DNA from: BMS3BBIN04 sp964552465
Lineage (GTDB): Bacteria > Electryoneota > Electryoneia > Electryoneales > Electryoneaceae
Direction of reading: 5' to 3'
Assembly (NCBI GenBank): GCA_964552465.1
Contig: CAZKGR010000008.1
Span: forward strand, 60,537-124,536
DNA: 64,000 nucleotides
Shown here: one piece after another, positions 26,323 through 36,401 of the stretch
Layout of the letters: each line of letters begins with the position of its first letter
Position numbering within the stretch: the first letter of the stretch is position 1
Notes under the pieces: generated by a model
What the model was told of the DNA's origin: nothing
The model's database searches: none
The model's input: the letters and a program-made list of their open reading frames with translations, nothing else
Program-made: the position numbers and the translations under genes

Positions 26323-28674
26323 CTACTTCACCAGCACCAGCTTGCGTTCTTGTGTAATCTCGCCCGCGTTATAGCGCAGGTAGTAGGTGCCGGACGAGTA
26401 CGCGGAAGCGTCAAACGTAACCGTATGATTCCCCGCTATTCGCTGACCGTCAGCTAGTGTTGAAACATGTCGCCCAAGGATGTCGTAGACATTGAGCTTC
26501 ACATTCTGCGCAGTCGCTAACGAGAACCGGATCGTGGTTGACGCGTTGAACGGGTTCGGGTATGCGTTCAGCAACTCGTATCCAGCCGGTTTCAGCACCC
26601 ACGGGTCTTGAACCGAATTTTCCGCGAAATCTAGGTATGCCAGACCAACCCCGCAGTCTATCCATAGCCGTTGCCGGTAGTCGTCATACTTCACAGCGTG
26701 AACTGACACTGACTGATTCGGCCACGGGAATTCGAGATCCTGTTCTTCCCAGGTCCATCCGAAATCGCGTGATATGTTCATGGCGTAATCTGAGAATTCG
26801 AATCCGGCAACGAAAAAAGTATCATCCTCAGCGGTGACCAGATCCCAAGCCCACATTTGGTCAGAGGTACCACCATTCATCAAGCCTCTCTCTTGCCATG
26901 TGTCGTCCGGCAACAGTGCCCAGCAGGTGAATTCGGCTTGAACGTAAAGTGTGTCGCCGAGACTCAGCGGTTGAGCTACACCCATGGCCAATGCTTCCCA
27001 ATCTGGGAAATTGGTTGATTCCCAGGTGTTGTCGATTTCTTCGCTTCGGATAATATCTCCCATGGAATCCCACAGATAATACTGATCCCGAGGCTGTAGC
27101 AGGAATCCGAAAGCTGCTCCGCCAAAGTCGATATATTCCCAAGTATTGCCCATATCGTAGGATTTATAGAGGTGATTATCAATGATATTGTGGCCCACTA
27201 ACAGCAGGTCGTCATCCTCTTCAAACGCGAGCACCTGACGGATGGTCAGAGTGTTATCAAAGGTGTTTATTTCGCTCTGATCCCAAGTCGTACCGCCATC
27301 GTCTGACCAAACGATGTTGACCTGGTCTTGGGTGTCGTAGAAGGATCTGAGGCTTTTGATGTACCCGATTCGATCACCGGGAAACGCGATGGGTGAGAGG
27401 TTGGCAGACGTGCTGGCAGGAAGTGCGGGTTCCACACCTATGAAGTCTGTATCGGATTCTTCAGCGTACCAGATCGAGCCGTTATCACCGTTCTGCCAGA
27501 ACCCGGTTTCGTCAACAACCATGTTACTCCACGTAGATGAAGACACTCCGAGTTCTGGGCCAGTGATGAACTCCCACGAATCTCCATCATCCCGGGAACG
27601 GTATATCCCTTGTCCATGAAAACCAACAAAGATGTCACCGCTGAAAGGATTGCGGAAGATGTCAAATCCACCTTGGGGGTATACAGGCAGCCCGTCCAGG
27701 ACGTATTCCCAGTTGATGCCAGCGTCATCCGAACGCCACAGACCGTACTGGCCAAACCAAGCTGCATCCATCAATAGTCTGCCGGGATGGTCAGGCACTG
27801 CTTCGATTGACTGTGGTTTAAACTCCAGCGGCAGTCCAGAGTGCTGAATGAACTCCCATGTATCTCCGTTGTTAAGTGAACGTAAAAGCATCGGGTAGGG
27901 AGAGAAATAGCCCAATAAGCATGCGGCGATCAGGTGACCGTCAGGGAGGATTGCCATATCCACGACACGTCCATGGATATCTCCAAAAAGGTCTTCCATA
28001 GGTGTGAGCCGCGTCCATGTCTGGCCATGATCGTAACTGGCAATAATTCCGCCTTGTGATATATCCGGGTCCCAGTGACCGTAGATGTAAATCGTGGCCG
28101 GAGCGTCGGGATCGACCAGCATACCTTCGACCTGGTTGAACAGGTTGCCGATGTCGTATACCTGCCAGTAAACGTTACCCCATTCGCTGTAAGCGAACCC
28201 GTGTCCGTTAGTCATGTAGATTCGTGGTGGGTCGTGACGTGTGATATGGGTTTCGCAGGGGGTGCCATTCATGATGTTGTCCGGCCACCAGAACCAGGGA
28301 TCGAATGTTGACCATGTGAGACCACCGTCATAGCTGTGGTATCCAGTGCTTAAGTGTTGGTCATGCGCATCAAATTTTGCTATTAGGGTGTCTGCTGATG
28401 GATCAACCGATTTGATATAATCGCATTGAAAGATCAGAGTATCAGTCATCAGATCATTGATCGGGGTCCAGTTCTCGCCGCCGTCTTCGGATTTCCAGAA
28501 TCCGCCCGGATTGTAGACGGCGAAGATCAGATTTCCTGATGAGTCGGCGGTTATGCTGACAGGTGAGCCCTGGCCGTTCGCGACAAATCCCCAATCTTGA
28601 GCAACTGAAAGACTTACAATGGTTAGAATTACAATGGCGGGCACAACAGGCGTCCAGCGATGGAAACAGTTCAT
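26323..28674 (-). CDS. Secreted Asp-box beta-propeller protein with C-terminal sorting domain
   Basis: 783 residues from the ATG at 28674, which follows GGGGGAT. A signal peptide precedes a long propeller with about nine Asp-box (BNR/sialidase-type) turns, such as SEDGGENWTPI, SYDHGQTWTRL, SDDAGINWEYV and SRDFGWTWEEQ. No sialidase catalytic set was recognised; such propellers often serve binding or structural roles. The last 80 residues start with YPNPFNASTTIRFSL and end in a basic KLVLVK tail. This is the Por-type (type IX) sorting domain or the related FlgD-like domain common in FCB bacteria. Its presence predicts export to the cell surface. Confidence 0.9.
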   Translation of the reverse strand: MNCFHRWTPVVPAIVILTIVSLSVAQDWGFVANGQGSPVSITADSSGNLIFAVYNPGGFWKSEDGGENWTPINDLMTDTLIFQCDYIKSVDPSADTLIAKFDAHDQHLSTGYHSYDGGLTWSTFDPWFWWPDNIMNGTPCETHITRHDPPRIYMTNGHGFAYSEWGNVYWQVYDIGNLFNQVEGMLVDPDAPATIYIYGHWDPDISQGGIIASYDHGQTWTRLTPMEDLFGDIHGRVVDMAILPDGHLIAACLLGYFSPYPMLLRSLNNGDTWEFIQHSGLPLEFKPQSIEAVPDHPGRLLMDAAWFGQYGLWRSDDAGINWEYVLDGLPVYPQGGFDIFRNPFSGDIFVGFHGQGIYRSRDDGDSWEFITGPELGVSSSTWSNMVVDETGFWQNGDNGSIWYAEESDTDFIGVEPALPASTSANLSPIAFPGDRIGYIKSLRSFYDTQDQVNIVWSDDGGTTWDQSEINTFDNTLTIRQVLAFEEDDDLLLVGHNIIDNHLYKSYDMGNTWEYIDFGGAAFGFLLQPRDQYYLWDSMGDIIRSEEIDNTWESTNFPDWEALAMGVAQPLSLGDTLYVQAEFTCWALLPDDTWQERGLMNGGTSDQMWAWDLVTAEDDTFFVAGFEFSDYAMNISRDFGWTWEEQDLEFPWPNQSVSVHAVKYDDYRQRLWIDCGVGLAYLDFAENSVQDPWVLKPAGYELLNAYPNPFNASTTIRFSLATAQNVKLNVYDILGRHVSTLADGQRIAGNHTVTFDASAYSSGTYYLRYNAGEITQERKLVLVK

Positions 28675-28810
28675 GGCATCCCCCGGGGTATGACGGCAGT
28701 TCAATCGAGCTATCAATACTACATTCATATACTACAGTTAGGATATATAGATTGCCAGTGAAGAACGCATATTTATTAAAATAGATGAGCTAATAAGCGC
28801 GGAATAACGA

Positions 28811-28841
28811 AAAAAGGGATGCATTCTCTCGAATGCATCCC
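28811..28841 (-). terminator. Rho-independent terminator of the tricorn-like gene
   Basis: On the minus strand: GGGATGCATTC, loop GAGA, GAATGCATCCC, then TTTTTTCG. The perfect 11-base stem and T-run fit a strong terminator about 100 bases past the stop at 28942. Confidence 0.93.
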
Positions 28842-28870
28842 CTCGAAAGGAATTATCTAATCTGGCACTC

Positions 28871-28921
28871 CCCGGTTTCACCCACCTTCGCTGAAGCTTC
28901 GGCGGACAGGTCGAAACCGGT
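28871..28921. repeat. Nested palindromic repeat
   Basis: Outer arms CCGGTTTC (28872-28879) and GAAACCGG (28913-28920) enclose a core CACCTTCGCTGAAGCTTCGG followed by CGGACAGG. The core folds on itself around AAGCTT. It lies between the tricorn-like stop and its terminator. Only one copy is in the window. Confidence 0.65.
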
Positions 28922-28941
28922 CTACTTGGCAATCCAGCTTC

Positions 28942-31900
28942 TTATGGCGTTTCGTAGTTCAGTTTGCCGCGTACGTCGCCGGGCTTTGGTTTACGTGCTT
29001 CCGCCACCGCCGCTTCTATCATCAGCTCAATGGCCTTTTCGAGTTGCGGATCACGGTCAGCGATCCGGTCGGCGTGCGTGTATGGCACTGGATAGTCTGG
29101 CACAGCGCCGCCCCAGTTCGCGCCGGGCGCTTCCTGATTCTTGTTGTTACGTGACGGATCGTTTTCGTCACCCCACACATACCAGCCACGGAGCGGCATC
29201 CGTATCCAGCCGCCGTCCATGGTTGTCCAGCCGCCGGTGGAGATGACGTTACCGCCCGTTTCCACGCCGACCACCGGTCCACGGTCGATGGTTTTGACCG
29301 CGTGGCTGAAGATCTCGGCGTTAGAATAAGAACCGGCGTTGCAGATGACTGCGATGGGTTTCTCCCAGCGGTACATCGGGTAACGTGGCTGCGGATATCC
29401 AACTTCGCCGTTGCGACCTATGGTGTACGCGTGTACCGGCTGCGTGAGGATGGTCATCAGCATGTCAGTGGTCCAGCCGCCGCCGTTGTTGCGCACGTCA
29501 ATGATCAATGCGTCCTTATCATCTGCGACTGCGTACAGGTCACGTTCGAACAGCTCTACTTCACGCCAGCCCATGCCCTGAATGTGGACGTAACCGACGC
29601 GATCATCCGAGACGTCTTCGACGTGCGCACGGTTAGTCCGTTCAAAGTCAGCATAGACCAGGCTGCGAATCGCACGCCAGCCGATGGGGATGATATCGCC
29701 GTTCATGGCTTCGCCATCACGGGTCCATTCGACTGGGATCGGAACACCCTGCTGGTCTTCCAGTGCGGCGAAGATGTTGGTGTCACGTCCGACTTCCAAG
29801 TCATTTGCTGAGCTAACAATGTCGCCCGGCTGCAGACGCAAGTCGGTTTCGTCGGCGGGTCCATTCGGCAACACCCAGTTAACACGCAGGCCGTCGCCGG
29901 TGTAGGCGGCGTCGAACTCGACACCGATGAAGCCATCCTGCGGGCCTTCACCGTCGGAATCGTAATCCGGGTAGTATCCCATGTGAGACGCGTTCAGCTC
30001 GCCGAGCATGATGTTGACGATGTCCGCGAAGTCACGGTCGTGCTGCACCTGTCCGGCCCATTCGCCGTACTTCTCGCCGAGGTCATCCCAATCTAGGCCG
30101 TGCATGTTTGGATCATAGAATCCGTGCTTAAGCATTCGGTAGCCTTCGTCAACAACTTGCAGACGAGTGGCCGGTTTATCAAGGGTCAGGCGGGCGTTGA
30201 AATCGGTCGTTTCGACGCTGCCGCCGCCCATTCCTACGTATCCCGGACTGCCGCCGGAGAGCAAGTAAAATGTCTCGTCGATTAACTCGATGTCGCTGAG
30301 TCGTCCCGACACGACCTCTTCCTCATCTTCTGCGAAGCGGTTGACAGCGTTCAGTGAACGGTCGCCATTGACATTGCGCATGAAGAAGATCTTATCGCCT
30401 TTCGGATGTAGCGCGACGGCGGATTCGGAGTTAGCCGAACTTGTCGCCCGGCGGGTACGGAGGTGAATTTCGTCGAAGTCAATCGTGATGACGAACTCTT
30501 CTTCCTCCGGTTCTTCATCTTCGCCGTCTTCACTCTCCTCGGACTCTTCTTCGTCAGCGGGATCTTCCTTCGGAGGATCATCGCGGGTCTTCTCCCAGAT
30601 CTCCCATTCCTCACGGGTACGCTCGTCCAGGTCTTTCGTGAGGTACAAGTAGTAGACATCGTACTGGTTATCGTGACGGCGGGTACTCCAAGCGATCATC
30701 GACCCGTCTTCCGACCACACCGGGTTGCTGTCATCATCCGGGTGGGTAGAGATGTTGACGGGATCACCGCCCTCAGCTGGTATGATCCAGATATCGGAGT
30801 TGTAGTTGCGGTCTTCACGTGCGTACGCGATCCAGTTACCATCCGGCGCCCAAGAGTAGTGGGGGCCTGACCAGGATTCGTGGAGCGTGATATCATCGTC
30901 GCCATCGTGGTCCATGACGTGGATGTCACCGTTGCCTAGTGTGTATGCCAATTTGCTGCCATCGGGTGACCAAACCGGATTGGTGGCAGGAGTCCTGCCG
31001 TTGGTCAGCTTGACGATCTTGTGCTGTTTGGCGAGACGCAGGTTGGATTCTTCTGGGTCATCACTGACCAGCAGGCACAGAGTTTTCTCTCCGAAACGGT
31101 CGGTAACGAATGCCAGGGTGTCGGAGTTGTCGGTCGGTCGGAATTCGATTGATTCTTCACGGGCCGGGCCGGGAATCGGCACGACCGCACGTCCGCCCAG
31201 CTCCTTGCTGACGAGTACGATGTCACCGTGTATCAACAACGCGAATTCTTCGCCATCACCGGATATGCTTACCTCGTCCGCATCACCGCGGAACGTTTCG
31301 ACAGTGACCAGATTCTCGATCATGTCGGCGGCGACCTGTATCTCCAGTTCAAACGGATCGCCATCGGCAATGTCCATCACATACAGTTTGGTGCCGGATT
31401 CGATGACCATGCGGCTGCCGTTACTGGCGAGTGAGGCCCAACGGACGCCGTCTGACTTGAACTTGGTCACTGCTTGCTTGTGGGTGAAGTCCGGACTCAT
31501 CCGCCAGACATTGCGTGCCTGGTTCCGGTCGGCATCACTGATCCAGAAGATGGAACCATCAGGACTGACCATCGGGCGGGTGTCGACGCCATTGTGATCC
31601 GTGATCTGAACCGGGTCGGAACCTGGAGTGTACGCAAACAGGTCACGCTGGTAGGTACCACGATAACGCAGACGTCCAAACTTCTCACGTCCTTCGGCTA
31701 TGACAAAGCCACCGTCAGGGGTGACCGCGATCTGGTTACCATACATATCAGCCAACCGGAACGGTGTTCCACCAGCAGCTGGGACGGCTTGTATCTGACG
31801 TCCCATCGGATAGTCGAACAGCCGACTTGAAGCGAAGTAGACTGTTTCGCCATCATTGCTGAATGCGTATGGTTCATCAGTCGTCGAGGCGAAGGTCAGC

Positions 31901-32220
31901 CGTGTCGGTACACCGCCAGTAGCTGGCATTGTGTACACATCGAAGTCGCCATGCCGGTCTGAATCAAAGGCGATGACCGATCCGTCGGGGCTGAACACCG
32001 GGTGGGAATCGTATGCTGGGTGCACAGTCAGCCGCGTTGCCGTGCCACCGTTGGATGATACGCTCCACAAGTCACCCTGGAACGAGAAGACGACGGTTGA
32101 TCCATCCGGACTGATCGCCGGATAGCGTGGCATGAATGGTTCAGCTGCGAATGAACTCGCGGCGAGGGTGAATAAAGCCATCAATACAGTTAATACAGTC
32201 AGTAGTCGCATGCGCGTCAT
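28942..32220 (-). CDS. Tricorn-like protease (S41 family)
   Basis: 1092 residues with a signal peptide, so the protein acts outside the cytoplasm, unlike the archaeal enzyme. The N-terminal part has TolB-type propeller repeats (YPAISPDGSTVVFSFQGDLW, PVFSPDGSVIAFDSDR) and a second propeller to about residue 530. A very acidic insert (about 560-600, many Glu and Asp) follows. A PDZ domain is near 770-850. The S41 core keeps the tricorn Ser-His pair in LNASHMGYY, the nucleophile region CNAGSYSNAEIFSH and the oxyanion-type LIIDVRNNGGGW. The expected function is degradation of peptides produced by other proteases. The start is supported by GGGAG eight bases upstream. Confidence 0.95.
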   Translation of the reverse strand: MTRMRLLTVLTVLMALFTLAASSFAAEPFMPRYPAISPDGSTVVFSFQGDLWSVSSNGGTATRLTVHPAYDSHPVFSPDGSVIAFDSDRHGDFDVYTMPATGGVPTRLTFASTTDEPYAFSNDGETVYFASSRLFDYPMGRQIQAVPAAGGTPFRLADMYGNQIAVTPDGGFVIAEGREKFGRLRYRGTYQRDLFAYTPGSDPVQITDHNGVDTRPMVSPDGSIFWISDADRNQARNVWRMSPDFTHKQAVTKFKSDGVRWASLASNGSRMVIESGTKLYVMDIADGDPFELEIQVAADMIENLVTVETFRGDADEVSISGDGEEFALLIHGDIVLVSKELGGRAVVPIPGPAREESIEFRPTDNSDTLAFVTDRFGEKTLCLLVSDDPEESNLRLAKQHKIVKLTNGRTPATNPVWSPDGSKLAYTLGNGDIHVMDHDGDDDITLHESWSGPHYSWAPDGNWIAYAREDRNYNSDIWIIPAEGGDPVNISTHPDDDSNPVWSEDGSMIAWSTRRHDNQYDVYYLYLTKDLDERTREEWEIWEKTRDDPPKEDPADEEESEESEDGEDEEPEEEEFVITIDFDEIHLRTRRATSSANSESAVALHPKGDKIFFMRNVNGDRSLNAVNRFAEDEEEVVSGRLSDIELIDETFYLLSGGSPGYVGMGGGSVETTDFNARLTLDKPATRLQVVDEGYRMLKHGFYDPNMHGLDWDDLGEKYGEWAGQVQHDRDFADIVNIMLGELNASHMGYYPDYDSDGEGPQDGFIGVEFDAAYTGDGLRVNWVLPNGPADETDLRLQPGDIVSSANDLEVGRDTNIFAALEDQQGVPIPVEWTRDGEAMNGDIIPIGWRAIRSLVYADFERTNRAHVEDVSDDRVGYVHIQGMGWREVELFERDLYAVADDKDALIIDVRNNGGGWTTDMLMTILTQPVHAYTIGRNGEVGYPQPRYPMYRWEKPIAVICNAGSYSNAEIFSHAVKTIDRGPVVGVETGGNVISTGGWTTMDGGWIRMPLRGWYVWGDENDPSRNNKNQEAPGANWGGAVPDYPVPYTHADRIADRDPQLEKAIELMIEAAVAEARKPKPGDVRGKLNYETP

Positions 32221-32429
32221 GGCGTCCGCTCCCTGGTACGTGTGTATGTTGTGTATGTAGAAAAGTTGTTAACTGCGAAGTGTCACGAAGTTAGTCCGGC
32301 CCTCATACGCTTGCAAGCATTACCCGGCGATGAAACAAGTTTCCTCAATTGCTTGCGGGAGTCGGGGCAGATGGCCCACATTCCCGGCACCGATTATACG
32401 ACAGCTCATCCTGTACGCAGGTTTCAACT

Positions 32430-33161
32430 ATGGCGGTTTCGCCTGATATGCTCGTTGAAGTAGTCCGTGACCAGCTCGACAGCCTCGTCGATCCTGACTA
32501 CGCGGCGTCATTGCCGACAACCATGCCGGGAATGACGGAGTTCGCTGGTGTACGGGTGCCGGATCTGCGTGATCTGACTGATAGGCTTCGGCGCGAGCAT
32601 GGGCTGACGGTTCCTGACTGGGTCGCATACCTGAACGTTGTCTTTCCCACTAATCACCGTGAGCTGATTCTGGTTGGTTTGTATGGACTCAGCAATCACA
32701 CGTCCGACCTCGATGACATCTTCGGCGAGAAACTGAGTGGTTGGGCGCGTCACCTTGACAACTGGGAGACGACCGACAACTTGGCAGTCACAGCTGGCGC
32801 TTGGGTTGCCGACGACCTCAGCCGCATCGGTTACCTGGAATCGTGGGCTGTGCGTGGAGAGACAGTGTGGAAGAAACGGCTGGCAGCAGCATCCACGGTG
32901 TACATGAACCGTGGCGACAACTCGTACACGCATGAGAGTCTGCGTGTGCTGCGTCACCTTATGACGGCTGAAGTTCCGGATATCAAGAAGGCTGTCGGGT
33001 GGGCGTTGCGGAGTCAGAAGGATGACGATGCGGTGGAACGTTTCCTCGCGTGGTGGGCACCCCGGATCGCCCGGGGGCTGCTGACTGACGCGTCGAAGAA
33101 GCTGCCCGAGGAAAGCCGGGAACGCTTGAAGCAACTGGCGGAAGAACAAGTATCTACGTAG
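32430..33161 (+). CDS. AlkD-like DNA alkylation repair protein
   Basis: 243 residues from the ATG at 32430; a longer open frame upstream is not supported. The protein is almost wholly helical with repeating HEAT-like units, such as VRVPDLRDLTDRLRREHGLT and GETVWKKRLAAASTVYMNRG, followed by the helix-rich WALRSQKDDDAVERFLAWWA. AlkD glycosylases remove positively charged alkylated bases without flipping them. The tryptophan in the VWKKRLAA block corresponds to the region that contacts DNA in AlkD, but the active-site Asp cannot be assigned with certainty. The gene is 12 bases before the amidohydrolase and probably co-transcribed with it. Confidence 0.85.
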   Translation: MAVSPDMLVEVVRDQLDSLVDPDYAASLPTTMPGMTEFAGVRVPDLRDLTDRLRREHGLTVPDWVAYLNVVFPTNHRELILVGLYGLSNHTSDLDDIFGEKLSGWARHLDNWETTDNLAVTAGAWVADDLSRIGYLESWAVRGETVWKKRLAAASTVYMNRGDNSYTHESLRVLRHLMTAEVPDIKKAVGWALRSQKDDDAVERFLAWWAPRIARGLLTDASKKLPEESRERLKQLAEEQVST

Positions 33162-33173
33162 CCTGATAAACAC

Positions 33174-34445
33174 ATGCCATCACTCCTGATCAAAGACGCG
33201 ACGCTGAACGATCAATGCGTCAACATTTTGTGCGAAGACGGTGTCATCGCCGCCATCGACACGGACGACCACTCCGCTGATGAGACCCTCGACGCGCAGG
33301 GCATGATCGCCTTCCCGCCGTTGATCAACGCCCACACGCACGCCTCGATGACCCTGTTCCGTGGTAATGGTGACGACCTGCCGTTGATGGAATGGCTGAC
33401 AGAACGTGTCTGGCCATATGAACGCGGTATCACCAACGACGATATCTACTGGGGCGCGAAGTTGGCGATTGTCGAGATGATCCGCAACGGGACCGTCTTC
33501 TTCAACGACATGTATTGGGATTTCCAAGCGGTCGCTCGGGCGGTGGACGAGATGGGGATTCGCGCAACGCTGGCCAGCGCGATAATCGATATCACGTATG
33601 ATAATCAAAAACGCACAGAGCAGTATGAGCGTATCGAAAGAGACTACAAGGATTCACTGAATTACAGCGACCGGATCAACCTCGCACTCGGTCCACACGC
33701 GACCTACACAGTAGCTGAAGAGTCGTTCCGCTGGGCGGCGGATTTTGCGCGCGAGCATGGGCTTATCCTGCACACGCACCTGTCCGAGACGGAGAAGGAA
33801 GTCAAGGATTGCCTCATCGAACACGGTGGAACGCAGGTTGAATACCTGCACCGTCTCGGCGCGCTCGATAACCGGTTTGTCGCAGCACATACCATCTGGC
33901 TGAACGAGAGCGACATCGCCTTGCTCGGCGAATATGGCGCGGTGTGCGTACACAATCCGGTCAGCAACATGAAGCTGGCGGTGAATGGTGTGTACCCGTA
34001 TCGCAAGCTGAAGAATGCTGGTATAATTACTGCCCTCGCAACCGACGGTGCCGGGTCGAACAATAACCTCGACATGTTTGAGGAAATGAAGATCGCGGCG
34101 TTGCTGCAGAAGTTCGATCAGAACGATCCGACTGCGTTGACTGCCGTCGAAACACTCGATATGGCTATCCACAATCCGGCTGAGTTCTTTGGCCTGGGCG
34201 GCAAGGACATCACGGTTGGACGCTCGGCCGACCTGATCCTGATCAACACGTCTTTACCCGAGATGAATCCGCCACATAACCTCGCGTCCCATCTAGTTTA
34301 CGCGGCAAACGGTTCGGTCGTAGACAGTGTAGTCTGTGATGGCCGCGTATTAATGAAACACCGCGAGATCGAGGGATTGGACGAGATCGTTGCCAAGGCC
34401 AGTGAGGCTGCGAAAAACCTGTTTGCCCGGGTGGACGACGCCTGA
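33174..34445 (+). CDS. MTA/SAH deaminase-type amidohydrolase
   Basis: 423 residues. Metal ligands of the amidohydrolase barrel are all present: HTHASMTLFRG, ILHTHLSETEKE, the AAHTIWLNESD histidine, and Asp in LATDGAGSNNNLDMFEEM. The closest well-known group is the MtaD/SsnA/TrzA set. It includes deaminases of 5'-methylthioadenosine and S-adenosylhomocysteine as well as guanine deaminase-like enzymes. The SNNNLDMFEE segment is typical of MTA/SAH deaminases. That would turn MTA or SAH into the inosyl forms for nucleoside recycling. Substrate is inferred from the subfamily only. The gene follows the AlkD-like gene at short distance. Confidence 0.9.
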   Translation: MPSLLIKDATLNDQCVNILCEDGVIAAIDTDDHSADETLDAQGMIAFPPLINAHTHASMTLFRGNGDDLPLMEWLTERVWPYERGITNDDIYWGAKLAIVEMIRNGTVFFNDMYWDFQAVARAVDEMGIRATLASAIIDITYDNQKRTEQYERIERDYKDSLNYSDRINLALGPHATYTVAEESFRWAADFAREHGLILHTHLSETEKEVKDCLIEHGGTQVEYLHRLGALDNRFVAAHTIWLNESDIALLGEYGAVCVHNPVSNMKLAVNGVYPYRKLKNAGIITALATDGAGSNNNLDMFEEMKIAALLQKFDQNDPTALTAVETLDMAIHNPAEFFGLGGKDITVGRSADLILINTSLPEMNPPHNLASHLVYAANGSVVDSVVCDGRVLMKHREIEGLDEIVAKASEAAKNLFARVDDA

Positions 34446-34486
34446 CTCTGTGATGCATATTGCGTGATCAAGGCGGAGGTCAAGCG

Positions 34487-35794
34487 GTGGAAATGCTGAC
34501 AGCAAAGTTCTGGAAGGATAGCTGGCGTTTTCTGTTACGCTTCTTGAAGGTAGTCTGGCGCGAGAGCGTGCGCGACATGATCCCGATTCGTGGGGCCAGC
34601 CTGACCTTTGCCACAATCCTGACGATGATCCCTGTCCTGATCATCGTGTTCAACATCTTCCAACTCTTCGGCGGTACTGACTGGTTTGATACGACAGTCC
34701 GCCCGTTCATTCTCAGTAACCTCGCTCCAGGCACGGGCGATGATGTTGCCGCACGTCTCGAGGATATCATCACCAATGCTGGCGGTTTTGCGTTGAACGG
34801 CATTGGAGTGCTCGTTCTCGTGTTTGCCGTGTGGTCGATTTTCAGTGGGATTGAGGGGACAGTTAACGCAATCTGGGGGGCACGCTCCAGCGCCGGATCG
34901 TTAAAACGGCTACCGCTGTACTGGGGACTGATTACGATTGTCCCGTTCCTGCTGGTCGGATCACTGGCGTTAACGACCTATATCCAGGCAGTACCCTTTG
35001 TCAGCGAAACGGTTGAGAATTTCGGGGTATTCCAGACCCTGATAAACCGTGCGGTTACGGCGGGTATGATCATTCTCGGTTTGTTTCTTTTCTACCAGTT
35101 CGTGCCAAATACGCGTGTGCGTGCCCGATACTCGCTGGCTTCGGCTGTGATTGTTGGTCTGCTGTATGAAATCCTCAAGTCCGGCTTCATTTTCTACACG
35201 ACCAACCTCGTGCAATACAATCTAATCTATGGGTCGCTCGCGGCGATTCCATTATTACTGATCTGGATCAATTTGTCTTGGATACTGGTGCTGGCGGGTG
35301 TGGAAATGACATTTGTCCAGCAGCATTTTCAATCACTCTCCAACCAGTCCAAGGGTCTGATAATGTCTAAGACTCAACGGAATGTGCTCGGGTACCTGCT
35401 GTTATATGAAGCGACGAAGATGTTCCACGGCGAGCGTAAGGAGAAGCGCAAGCTGAATCCGGTGATGTGGGGTGACCAATACGCAATCCCGCCGGGCTTG
35501 ATTAAGGCGACGGTGGATAAACTTCAGGATGGAGGTCTGATCGAACGTGTCGGTTCACCTCCTGACTATATCATCCTGGCCAAGAGTCCTGGCCAGATTT
35601 CGATTGCCGAACTCGACCACATCCTGATGTCGGAAAAGCGATCAGAATGGGATTGGCCGGAGAATAAGTCCTGGCAATGGTTGAAAGGATGGATGGATAA
35701 GCGTCAGACGGCGGCATTGGGGGCTGTTGAGACGCGCACACTGTCGGATCTGGTTACAGAGATTGATGCGCAGAAGAGTGGACAAGGTGCATAA
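34487..35794 (+). CDS. YihY/BrkB-type membrane protein with C-terminal soluble domain
   Basis: 435 residues from GTG 34487, seven bases after GGAGG; the ATG at 34493 is an alternative. Six membrane helices span about 15-270, with family signatures ASLTFATILTMIPVLIIVFN and YGSLAAIPLLLIWINLSWIL. YihY proteins were once mistaken for RNase BN; their true role is unknown and may be transport or envelope related. The last 150 residues are soluble and contain a winged-helix-like region (LLYEATKMFHGERKEKRKL, YAIPPGLIKATVDKLQDGGL), as in many FCB-type homologues. It is followed by a hairpin shared with flavodoxin. Confidence 0.9.
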   Translation: MEMLTAKFWKDSWRFLLRFLKVVWRESVRDMIPIRGASLTFATILTMIPVLIIVFNIFQLFGGTDWFDTTVRPFILSNLAPGTGDDVAARLEDIITNAGGFALNGIGVLVLVFAVWSIFSGIEGTVNAIWGARSSAGSLKRLPLYWGLITIVPFLLVGSLALTTYIQAVPFVSETVENFGVFQTLINRAVTAGMIILGLFLFYQFVPNTRVRARYSLASAVIVGLLYEILKSGFIFYTTNLVQYNLIYGSLAAIPLLLIWINLSWILVLAGVEMTFVQQHFQSLSNQSKGLIMSKTQRNVLGYLLLYEATKMFHGERKEKRKLNPVMWGDQYAIPPGLIKATVDKLQDGGLIERVGSPPDYIILAKSPGQISIAELDHILMSEKRSEWDWPENKSWQWLKGWMDKRQTAALGAVETRTLSDLVTEIDAQKSGQGA

Positions 35795-35840
35795 CAAGCT
35801 GGGGACACTTTGAGGACAAAGTATCCCCATTTACAAGTAA

Positions 35841-35870
35841 GAACGCCGCCTCCAGATGGAAGCGGCGTTT
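35841..35870. terminator. Shared hairpin terminator, YihY and flavodoxin
   Basis: AACGCCGC, CTCCAGATGGAA, GCGGCGTTTG. Eight paired bases plus inner TCCA/TGGA pairing. It lies between the convergent stops at 35794 and 35895; the T-tracts are short on both sides. Confidence 0.7.
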
Positions 35871-35894
35871 GAAGTCTGAATCGGATCAATCAGA

Positions 35895-36401
35895 TCATTC
35901 GAAGTAGTCGCGGATGTCGTCGCACCAGTCTTCGATACGTTCTTCAGTCATGTCGTCCTGGTTATCCTCATCAATTCCGAGGCCGACAAACTTGTCATCC
36001 ACAATAGCTTTGGACTCGTCGTACTCATAATCATCGGTTGACCATGCACCGACAACCTTGCCACCATCGGCCACAACCTTGTCGTAAATAGCACGCATGG
36101 CATCGAGGAAGAACTCCGGATAGCCTTCCTGGTCGCCGAGACCGAAGATGGCCACGGTCTTGCCGCTGAAGTTAACGTTGTCCATCTCGTCTTCGAAGAA
36201 GGTTTCCCAATCTTCCTGCAGCTCGCCGTCGTTCCATGTTGGGATACCGAGGATGAGTTTGTCGAAACCGTTCATGTCATCAGCGCTAACGTCGCTGATT
36301 TCTTTGACGTCGTCGATCAGATCGCCGAGTTCGTCCTTGATCATATCAGCGACTTTTTCGGTATTTCCAGTGGAAGAACCGTAGATAATCGCGGCGGCCA
36401 T
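35895..36401 (-). CDS. Flavodoxin (long-chain type)
   Basis: 168 residues. The FMN phosphate loop is IYGSSTGNTEKVA near the N-terminus. The two isoalloxazine loops are visible in LGIPTWNDGELQEDW (aromatic Trp) and FGLGDQEGYPEFF (Tyr). The extra loop of long-chain flavodoxins follows, in AWSTDDYEYDES. The protein is strongly acidic, as usual. Flavodoxins carry single electrons in place of ferredoxin and are often made under iron limitation. The gene is alone, with a start ATG at 36401. Confidence 0.96.
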   Translation of the reverse strand: MAAAIIYGSSTGNTEKVADMIKDELGDLIDDVKEISDVSADDMNGFDKLILGIPTWNDGELQEDWETFFEDEMDNVNFSGKTVAIFGLGDQEGYPEFFLDAMRAIYDKVVADGGKVVGAWSTDDYEYDESKAIVDDKFVGLGIDEDNQDDMTEERIEDWCDDIRDYFE

